From positions 1 through 10,054 of the forward strand of contig CAIQJD010000947.1 of assembly GCA_903872005.1 (NCBI GenBank): a DNA stretch of 10,054 nt, read 5' to 3'. Positions within the stretch are counted from its first letter, which is position 1; each line of letters begins with the position of its first letter. Shown one piece after another: positions 4,800-10,054 of this stretch. A program made the translations under genes and the position numbers. Origin of the DNA: an uncultured bacterium (GTDB taxonomy: Bacteria > Chloroflexota > Anaerolineae > JACIWP01). The notes beneath the pieces were generated by a model. It saw only the letters and a list, made by a program, of their open reading frames with translations. It searched no databases and had not been told where the DNA came from.

Positions 4800-7532
4800 C
4801 TACCTCTGCGTCCCCTGCGCCCCGGCGCTAGATGCGCCTGATGCTTTCAGGATCAGCGGCAGCCATTCGCGGCGCGGCAGCGCGGCGGTGCTGAACATCC
4901 AGACGGCGCTCCATGCGCTCTCGCCGGCCGCGTTGCGCGCCCGCACATGCCAGGCGTAGGTGTAGCCGGCCGGCAAGGGATCCAGGAAGCGGTTCGTCGC
5001 GGTCTGCCAATCGAAGGCGCGCACGCCGCCCGGCCCGCCCCACACCACGCCGGCGTATGCGTCGCCGGTGGCAGACCAGGAGAGGAGGATCGGCGCGCCG
5101 GCCGGCAGGACCGCTCCGTAGGCCGGGGCCAGGAGCGCCGGCGCGGCCGGCGGGGTGAGGGAGATGGTCGGCGTCGCGGTCGGCGTGGGCGATGGGACGG
5201 CGCTGGGCGTCGCGGTCGGGGTCGCCGTGGCGGTCGGGGTTGCGGTCGAGGTCGGGGTTGCCGGCAGGGTGGCGGTGCGCGTCGGCGTCAGGCCGCTGGT
5301 TGCCGTCGGGGTCATAGTCGGCGTGGGCGTTGGCGTCGCGCCGTAGCACGGGCCGTCCAGGTTCCACTGGATGATGAGTGTTGCCCGGCCGGCATTCTCG
5401 TAGTACTCGGCCAGAATGTCGTGCTCGCCGGCGATCAGGTCTACGCCCACGTCAATGGCATGGATGCCATCTATCCAACGCTCGACCAGCTTGACGCCGT
5501 CCACCCACAGGCGCACGCCGTCGTCGCTATCCAGATGGAAGTTGTAGTGGCCGCAGGTCAGGGTCACACGCCGCCGGACGCGGGCGCTGAAGCCATCGCC
5601 GGGGAGGCCAAAGCCCACCCCGCCCATCTCCCATATATGCGAGAGAAAGCCCGCCCCCTCGTCCTGCGCCAGCGCCGGCTGGCCCCACAACGCGACGTTG
5701 GGGTAATACTCGGCCCACCAATGGCCGGCCGTCTGCGTCGCCGTCGGGAGCGCGCCGGCGCCAAGTTGCCAGGCCCCCAGACGGGCGCTGCCGCCGTCAT
5801 GATAGTATTCGACCCGCAAGGCGTGCGCGCCGGCGTCCAGGGTGCGCGTCGCCGTCTGGATCGCTTCGCCGTCGCTCCAGCCTTCGATGACCGGCTGATC
5901 GTCCACGAAGAGGCGCGCCCCATCGTCATGCTCCAACACGAAGGTATAGGGGCCGCCGGCGAGCTGCGCCTGCCGCGCGAAGCGCGCGCTGAACCCATCG
6001 GCCGGACAGCCGGCCGCCGGCGCGGCCGTGCCCCAATCGTGGAAGACGTAGCTGGCGGTCTCGGTCACGGTCGCGCACGGCGTCGTGAGGGTTTCGTCGC
6101 GGAAGTATTGCGCCTGCCAGCCGGCCGGACAGGCATAGCTCTTCGTCACCTGATAGTTGGCGGCGTCCTGCGAGTAGACGAAGTGATTGCCGGCCGCGTC
6201 CCACGCTTCCAGACCCAGCTCGATAATCCCGTTGGGGACGCCGGCGTCGCACAGATTCCAGTTATAGGCATACGGGGCGGCCGACAGTGTGGCGAGATCA
6301 TGCCATTCGCCGGCCCAGGCGGCGCTGAACTTGACGCGTTGCACGCTGCCGCCGGGATCGCTGGCGCTGGCAGCCAGATGGAGCGTCCCCGTGACGATGG
6401 CGTGATTGGTTGGGCTGACCCAGGCGGCCGCCGGCGGCTGCGGGTCGGGACGCGCGGGGATGCCGTCATTGTAGATGCTGCGCCAGGGATATAGCGCCTC
6501 CTTGCGTTGCCCGTTGCGCTCCAGATAGCCGCTGGAATAGGGCGTCGCGCCGGTATGCGCCGTCCAGCCGCTCAACTGGACGCCCTCCAGGTCCACGTAG
6601 GCTCCATTATAGAGCAAGCTGAAGTGGACGTGGGGGGCGTCGGCCGAGCCGCCGGCGCAAATCTCGCAGCCGATGCGCCCCACCGGGTCGCCGCGCGTCG
6701 CCGAGCCGGCCGTGCTGGCCTCGCGCAAATGGTAATAGCTGGTCATCCAGCCGTCGGCGTGTAGGACGCGCCGCCAACAGGCGTAGCCGGTGGGGGAATA
6801 GACGCCGGAGGCAGCCACGACGGCGCGCGAGGCCGGCGGCGCGGCGCACGTCCCGCTGGTCCCGAAGTCCATAGAAGAATAGGGCCGGCCGGCGTCTCCG
6901 CCGTGCCAGCTATGCGGGCCATTGAACCACCAGGTCTCGCCGACCGGGAAGGGGAGCTGCAACAGATCGGCCGGCGGCAGGCCGGGGGGGACGATGTCGT
7001 TGCTGGCATCCAGCGGATCGTCGCCGGGGAAGAGCGCCAGCCAGGTCGCGCGGAAGCCGGCCGAGGCCGTCTCGACATCGGCCGGCGCGCCCAGCGCTTC
7101 CCAGACGGCCGCCGTTGCGGCGTTGGCGCCGCCGGCCGGCGCGGCGCGCTCAGCGTAGAAGCGGGTCGCCAGAGCCAGCGTCAACGCTTCCACTTCTCTA
7201 GACAGGGCGGCGGCATCGAGGCGGGGCGCTTCCTGGCGCTGCAGGGCCGGCCGGCTGCGCGCCAGGCCGGCGCGCAGCTCCAGGAGCGTCAGGATCAGGC
7301 GCGGGTTGACGCTGGCATAGGCGCAATGCAATCCCAGCAGGTCGGCGTAGGGCGCGAGGGGGCTGCCCTGCGCCTGCAGAAAGCCGGCCAGATCGAAGTC
7401 ACCGACGTTGGGGCCATAGACGAATTGGCCGTCGGCCATGAGCGGCTCGGGCGCGCCGGCCGAGACGGTCGCCGCGCCGGCCAGACAGAAGAGCGCGGCC
7501 AGGCAGATGACGAACAGCGCTTTGGCGGACAT
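4800..7532 (-). CDS. Secreted M23 (LasA/beta-lytic-like) metallopeptidase with two PA14 domains
   Basis: The 910-residue product begins with a signal peptide (ALFVICLAALFCLAGAATVSA, cleavage near residue 27). An uncharacterised helical region with NPRLILTLLE follows. The M23 zinc peptidase lies at about 190-330, with GPHSWHGGD (His210), PYSSMDFG (Asp222) and HVHFSL (His301, His303). The wide His-to-Asp spacing and the PYSSMDF string resemble LasA and beta-lytic peptidases, which cut peptidoglycan cross-bridges or Gly-rich peptides. Next come an Ig-like segment (about 366-465), two PA14 domains (about 471-600 and 604-730), a Thr/Pro linker (731-791), an Fn3-like domain and the tail WLPLILK. 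The ATG at 7532 is chosen for the signal peptide and its AGAGGA site. An in-frame start 62 codons upstream would only add Cys/Arg-rich sequence. It may act in wall remodelling, predation or attachment to glycans. Confidence 0.88.
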   Translation of the reverse strand: MSAKALFVICLAALFCLAGAATVSAGAPEPLMADGQFVYGPNVGDFDLAGFLQAQGSPLAPYADLLGLHCAYASVNPRLILTLLELRAGLARSRPALQRQEAPRLDAAALSREVEALTLALATRFYAERAAPAGGANAATAAVWEALGAPADVETASAGFRATWLALFPGDDPLDASNDIVPPGLPPADLLQLPFPVGETWWFNGPHSWHGGDAGRPYSSMDFGTSGTCAAPPASRAVVAASGVYSPTGYACWRRVLHADGWMTSYYHLREASTAGSATRGDPVGRIGCEICAGGSADAPHVHFSLLYNGAYVDLEGVQLSGWTAHTGATPYSSGYLERNGQRKEALYPWRSIYNDGIPARPDPQPPAAAWVSPTNHAIVTGTLHLAASASDPGGSVQRVKFSAAWAGEWHDLATLSAAPYAYNWNLCDAGVPNGIIELGLEAWDAAGNHFVYSQDAANYQVTKSYACPAGWQAQYFRDETLTTPCATVTETASYVFHDWGTAAPAAGCPADGFSARFARQAQLAGGPYTFVLEHDDGARLFVDDQPVIEGWSDGEAIQTATRTLDAGAHALRVEYYHDGGSARLGAWQLGAGALPTATQTAGHWWAEYYPNVALWGQPALAQDEGAGFLSHIWEMGGVGFGLPGDGFSARVRRRVTLTCGHYNFHLDSDDGVRLWVDGVKLVERWIDGIHAIDVGVDLIAGEHDILAEYYENAGRATLIIQWNLDGPCYGATPTPTPTMTPTATSGLTPTRTATLPATPTSTATPTATATPTATPSAVPSPTPTATPTISLTPPAAPALLAPAYGAVLPAGAPILLSWSATGDAYAGVVWGGPGGVRAFDWQTATNRFLDPLPAGYTYAWHVRARNAAGESAWSAVWMFSTAALPRREWLPLILKASGASSAGAQGTQR
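4845..4865 (-). other. C-terminal WLPLILK tail motif of the peptidase
   Basis: After the Fn3-like domain and the basic pair RR, the protein has E-WLPLILK followed by a 14-residue Ser/Ala/Gly-rich end. The motif resembles the YLPII end of the protein encoded at 9505-10054. It is a candidate surface sorting or retention signal. This role is inferred. Confidence 0.5.
5164..5342 (-). repeat. Degenerate short tandem repeat encoding the Thr/Pro linker
   Basis: Imperfect 6- to 12-base units built on the plus-strand theme GTCGCGGTCGGG encode repeated TPTATP and related strings on the minus strand. The linker separates the PA14 modules from the C-terminal Fn3-like domain and is probably extended, possibly O-glycosylated. 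Such arrays change length by slippage. Confidence 0.8.
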
Positions 7533-7623
7533 GATTCCTCTCCGCGTGCATCTGATGAATATGACGCCGGCGGCGCGCCGGAGATGCTGGCGGCACGGCC
7601 GGCCGAAGCGCCCGGCGCGCCTC

Positions 7624-7653
7624 ATTTTACACCATCCGCCCCGCATGTTACAA
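7624..7653 (-). promoter_or_regulatory. Promoter of the M23 peptidase gene, interlocked with the divergent promoter
   Basis: On the minus strand TTGTAA (7648-7653) and TAAAAT (7624-7629) form -35 and -10 boxes 18 bp apart, with four and five consensus matches. Transcription would start near 7617, leaving a leader of about 85 nt. Its -35 box overlaps the -10 box of the rightward promoter, and its -10 box overlaps the rightward -35 box. Confidence 0.5.
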
Positions 7654-7654
7654 T
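7626..7654 (+). promoter_or_regulatory. Promoter of the URO-D-like gene
   Basis: A -35 box TTTACA (7626-7631) and a -10 box TACAAT (7649-7654), each with five of six consensus positions, are 17 bp apart. The -10 box is extended by TGT at 7646-7648. Transcription would start near 7661, about 30 nt before the ATG, with the ribosome site AGGAGG at 7681-7686. Confidence 0.72.
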
Positions 7655-7690
7655 GCCTGCAGCAGCGACATTGCGCGGGCAGGAGGAGAC

Positions 7691-8704
7691 ATGGATACCA
7701 CGGTGCAACCCCGGTCACGCGTCCTGCAGGCTTTGGCCTTCCAGGAGTCGGACATCCGTCCCTACTACGTCTGGATTGATGCGGCCGTGGCCGGCCCGCT
7801 GGCCGGCTGGTATGGCGTGCCGGATGTGAAGGACGCCATCATCACGGATCATCAGGTGATGCGCGAAGTGACGACCCTGCGCCGGCCCCTTTCGGCCGAT
7901 ACCTTCATGGATGATTTCGGGGCCGTGTGGCGACAGGGCGCGGCGCTGCACGTGGAGCGGCCGGCGCTGCGCGAGCCGAGCCTGGCCGGCTATCGCTTCC
8001 CCGACCTGACCACCGACGCCCACTTCGCCGGCCTGGACGCCTGGTTAGTCCAGAATGCCCGGCGTTTCAAGATCGTGCAACTGGGCATGCTCTTCTGGGA
8101 GCGCACCTGGGCCATGCGCGGCATGGAAGAGATCATGATGGACCTGCACTTCCATCCGCAATTTGTGGATGCTTTGCTGGATCGGCTGGAAGAGGTGTGT
8201 CTGGCGATCATCGGCCGGCTGGCGCGCGATTTCGGCGACCAGATTGACGCCATCGGATTCAGCGACGATTATGGCGGGCAACATACCATGCTCATCAGCC
8301 CGGCGCACTGGCGGCGCTTTTTCAAGCCGCACTTGCGCCGGCTGTATGACCGCATTCACGCCGCCGGCAAGTATGTCTACCTGCACACCTGCGGCCATGT
8401 GACGCCCATTGTCGGCGAGCTGGTCGAGCTGGGTGTGGACATGCTGCAACCGATTCAGCCCGAATCCATGGACATCTTCGCCCTGAAGCGCGACTTTGGG
8501 CGCGACCTCTGTTTCGCCGGCGGGATCAGCACGCAGGTTACGCTCCCCTTCGGGACGCCGGCGCAGGTGCGCGATGAGACGTTGCGCTGTCTGGAAATCA
8601 TGGGCAAGGGCGGCGGCTACGTGGCCGCGCCGGCCAAGCCGATCCTCCCCGGCGTGCCTTTGGCGAATGCGGTCGCGTTGTTGGATGTGCTGGGGAATCA
8701 GTAG
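7691..8704 (+). CDS. Uroporphyrinogen decarboxylase / MtaA-like family protein
   Basis: The 337-residue protein fits the URO-D superfamily TIM barrel in length and in its C-terminal half. That half has FSDDYGGQHTMLISP, then YLHTCGHVTPIV with His232 and Cys234, then ELGVDMLQPIQPESMD, FAGGIS and GGGYVAAPAKPILPGVP near the end. HxCG is the zinc site of the corrinoid methyltransferases MtaA, MtbA and CmuA, but the later Cys of their APGCGI-like segment is replaced here by APAKPI. The N-terminal Arg-rich motif of true HemE is missing, so heme synthesis is unlikely. The reaction is unknown; a methyl-transfer or degradative role is a guess from the family. The ATG at 7691 follows a strong AGGAGG site. 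It is divergent from the M23 gene and convergent with the Lgt-like gene. Confidence 0.85.
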   Translation: MDTTVQPRSRVLQALAFQESDIRPYYVWIDAAVAGPLAGWYGVPDVKDAIITDHQVMREVTTLRRPLSADTFMDDFGAVWRQGAALHVERPALREPSLAGYRFPDLTTDAHFAGLDAWLVQNARRFKIVQLGMLFWERTWAMRGMEEIMMDLHFHPQFVDALLDRLEEVCLAIIGRLARDFGDQIDAIGFSDDYGGQHTMLISPAHWRRFFKPHLRRLYDRIHAAGKYVYLHTCGHVTPIVGELVELGVDMLQPIQPESMDIFALKRDFGRDLCFAGGISTQVTLPFGTPAQVRDETLRCLEIMGKGGGYVAAPAKPILPGVPLANAVALLDVLGNQ

Positions 8705-8721
8705 CGCGCGGCCGTCACGAC

Positions 8722-9486
8722 CTATGCGCTGGTATGGGAGAAATGTTGCCGCCGGCGCGCCAGATTGCCCATCAGCGTCGCGCCGAAGATCAGCATGGAC
8801 AAGAGACAGAGCCATTGCACCGCATTGAGGCCGGCGTATAGCGCAGGGCCGGCGTCGGCGCGCAGGAACTCCATGCCGAAACGCTTCGCGCTGTAGAGAA
8901 ACAAGTAGCTCAATGCCAGGATGCCATCGAAATACCAGCGGGCGCGCCCCCGCGCTCGGCGCTCCAACGCGCTCAGTCCCAGGAACAACAACAGATCGAA
9001 GCCGGCGGCCAGCGGTTGGGTGGGATAGCGGGACTGCCACGTTCCGCTGGCGTCGGGCAGACAGACGCCCAGGAAGCCATCGGTCGGCCGGCCGCCGCAG
9101 CAGCCGGCCGCCAGGCAGCCTAGCCGGCCGATCACCTGGCCCAGCGGCGTCGGCAGCGCGCCGCCGGCATCGAACATCTTGCCCAGGGGCGCTTTCCAGA
9201 TGAGGCAGCTCAACAGGCCGGTCCCGCCGCCAAAGAGGAGCAGGCCGATGAATCCGCTGGAGTGGGGCGTGTTGACGCCGAGGGATGCGCCGAGGCGCGG
9301 CCACACAAACGCGCCGGCCAGGCCGGCGAGGATCGTCGGCCAGAAGACGCGCAGGATCAGCCCCAACGGGAGACCGAGCTTCGCCAGCCGGCTCAGGCTG
9401 TACGTCGTCGCGACGAGCGCCGCGATGGCAATGGCAGCATTATATGTAGTGATCTGCCAGCGCCCAAGTGATAGCCAGGGTAGCAC
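8722..9486 (-). CDS. Divergent Lgt-like (prolipoprotein diacylglyceryl transferase family) membrane protein
   Basis: This 254-residue polytopic membrane protein has about seven hydrophobic segments. Family marks are LGQVIGRLGCLAAGCCGG (with Arg121 in the GRxG signature), SRYPTQPL resembling the Lgt HPTQLYE segment, and RFGMEFLRAD near the end. Lgt moves a diacylglyceryl group from phosphatidylglycerol to the lipobox Cys of prolipoproteins at the outer face of the inner membrane. Here the usual FHGG segment reads FGGG (85-88), so the conserved His appears to be Gly, and the GRxGN Asn is Cys. It is therefore probably a paralogue with altered chemistry. The start is GTG at 9486 with only a weak purine-rich site upstream. 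The gene lies 18 bp after a secreted-protein gene on the same strand, so they are likely co-transcribed. Confidence 0.8.
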   Translation of the reverse strand: MLPWLSLGRWQITTYNAAIAIAALVATTYSLSRLAKLGLPLGLILRVFWPTILAGLAGAFVWPRLGASLGVNTPHSSGFIGLLLFGGGTGLLSCLIWKAPLGKMFDAGGALPTPLGQVIGRLGCLAAGCCGGRPTDGFLGVCLPDASGTWQSRYPTQPLAAGFDLLLFLGLSALERRARGRARWYFDGILALSYLFLYSAKRFGMEFLRADAGPALYAGLNAVQWLCLLSMLIFGATLMGNLARRRQHFSHTSA

Positions 9487-9504
9487 CGCTGCGCCTCGCC
9501 TGGC

Positions 9505-10054
9505 CTAGCGGTTTGCGCCGATGATCGGCAGGTAGGCGCCGGCCGGCGAGGAGAGCGTTGGCGCCGGCGTAGGAGGCTCCACCCAGCCGCCCATCCAGAT
9601 GGCGTCCACCGTCCAGACATCGGGATAGAGCGGCACTTCGGCCGTGATGACCAGGCTGTGCGCGCCAAAGGGCGCGCCGGCCGGCAGCGGGTCGGAGACG
9701 AACCAGAATGCCTGGCTGACCGAGCTTTTGGTGAATTGCAGGGTAGGGGAGAGGGGCCGCGTCAAGTCGGGCGCCTGTATGCCTCCGACGGTCTTGCTGG
9801 CGTACATGCGCCAGGGCACATCCAGCGTGGAAGCGTGGGTGATGGTCACATGGATGGGCGCGATGAACGAATTCACGCTCACCTGATGCCAAAAGCTCAA
9901 CTTTTGGCCTTGTGTGGCGGCGGTCTGCGTCGCGCCGCCGTAGAAATGCATGACCCGCACGTTGTCGTACAGCGACAGGGGATTGGCGCGCAGGCAGGTG
10001 ATCCCTTCTTTCTGCACCGCGCCGCCGGCTCCTTCCACGCCCAGCGCCGCCGCG
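9505..10054 (-). CDS. C-terminal part of a secreted protein ending in YLPII (partial)
   Basis: The frame is open to the right edge and ends in TAG at 9505-9507. A GTG at 10036-10038 could be a start, but the frame continues upstream and no ribosome site or signal peptide follows it, so the gene probably extends beyond the window. About 180 residues are visible. They alternate polar and hydrophobic residues (VRVMHFYGG, PIHVTITHAS, HSLVITAEVP) and look like a beta-sandwich, with many aromatic residues. The end has a Pro/Thr linker (VEPPTPAPTLSSPAG), then AYLPIIGANR. The family is not recognised. The linker and tail suggest a surface or secreted protein. The Lgt-like gene follows 18 bp later. 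Confidence 0.65.
   Translation of the reverse strand, partial: AAALGVEGAGGAVQKEGITCLRANPLSLYDNVRVMHFYGGATQTAATQGQKLSFWHQVSVNSFIAPIHVTITHASTLDVPWRMYASKTVGGIQAPDLTRPLSPTLQFTKSSVSQAFWFVSDPLPAGAPFGAHSLVITAEVPLYPDVWTVDAIWMGGWVEPPTPAPTLSSPAGAYLPIIGANR
9520..9534 (-). other. C-terminal YLPII tail motif
   Basis: The last residues after a Pro/Thr/Ser-rich linker are YLPII-GANR, comparable to WLPLILK in the M23 protein. An aromatic residue, Leu-Pro and two or more aliphatic residues near a basic C-terminus form a candidate sorting or membrane-retention tail. The role is inferred. Confidence 0.45.

Noticed and set aside
4791..4828. Inverted repeat gcgccgg/ccggcgc as a terminator of the M23 gene
   Set aside because: The arms are short and built from the ubiquitous GCCGG motif, they overlap the coding end, and no U-tract follows.
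4947..6494. 515-codon open frame on the plus strand opposite the M23 gene
   Set aside because: The opposite strand carries clear PA14, linker and Fn3-like sequence. The frame has Gly/Arg repeats that merely mirror the Thr/Pro linker.
7533..7718. Upstream extension of the M23 protein by 62 residues
   Set aside because: The extension is Cys/Arg-rich, covers the divergent promoter, and would bury the signal peptide. The ATG at 7532 has a ribosome site.
7691..8704. Annotation as HemE (heme biosynthesis)
   Set aside because: The N-terminal Arg-containing substrate motif of uroporphyrinogen decarboxylase is absent, and no other heme genes are nearby.
8045..9304. 419-codon minus-strand frame across the URO-D-like and Lgt-like genes
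   Set aside because: It spans two convincing genes in other frames and shows no family features.
10036..10038. GTG as the start of the last gene
   Set aside because: The frame is open up to the window edge, and no signal peptide or Shine-Dalgarno site supports a start here. The gene more likely enters from outside.

Overview
This is a GC-rich bacterial window that most probably comes from a Chloroflexota genome (Anaerolineae or a close relative). The lineage call is an inference. It rests on Thr/Pro-rich linkers of the TPTATPT kind, PA14 modules in a large secreted protein, C-terminal tails of the form (W/Y)LP(L/I)I, and a strong abundance of the palindrome GCCGGC. No rRNA, tRNA, CRISPR array or transposase is visible.

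Left part (1-870): the 3' end of an unrecognised rightward gene converges on rpsT (ribosomal protein S20, leftward), with a perfect 12-bp inverted repeat between them. rpsT starts with TTG behind a strong Shine-Dalgarno site and has a clear promoter and a leader hairpin. The 318-bp gap between rpsT and copA holds that promoter plus an elaborate nested inverted repeat (719-808).

Copper block (871-3600, leftward): a 71-residue CopZ-like metallochaperone followed by an 800-residue Cu(I) P1B-ATPase with two N-terminal HMA domains. A perfect TTGACA/TATAAT promoter drives this operon. The chaperone would hand Cu(I) to the ATPase for export. No copper regulator gene lies in the window.

Middle (3600-4799): a divergently transcribed EamA/DMT permease gene looks compositionally foreign. 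A short leaderless reading frame sits between its probable promoter and its start.

Right part (4800-10054): a 910-residue secreted protein (leftward) combines a LasA/beta-lytic-type M23 metallopeptidase, an Ig-like region, two PA14 domains, a Thr/Pro linker, an Fn3-like domain and a WLPLILK tail. It shares a tightly interlocked divergent promoter with a rightward uroporphyrinogen decarboxylase/MtaA-like gene. Beyond that, a leftward pair encodes the C-terminal part of a secreted protein ending in YLPII and, 18 bp later, a divergent Lgt-like membrane protein that seems to lack the usual active-site His.

The observations most worth pursuing are the shared C-terminal tails, the tailed protein paired with an Lgt paralogue, the interlocked divergent promoter and the leaderless small reading frame. 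I did not find a complete unknown multi-gene system that can be asserted from sequence alone.
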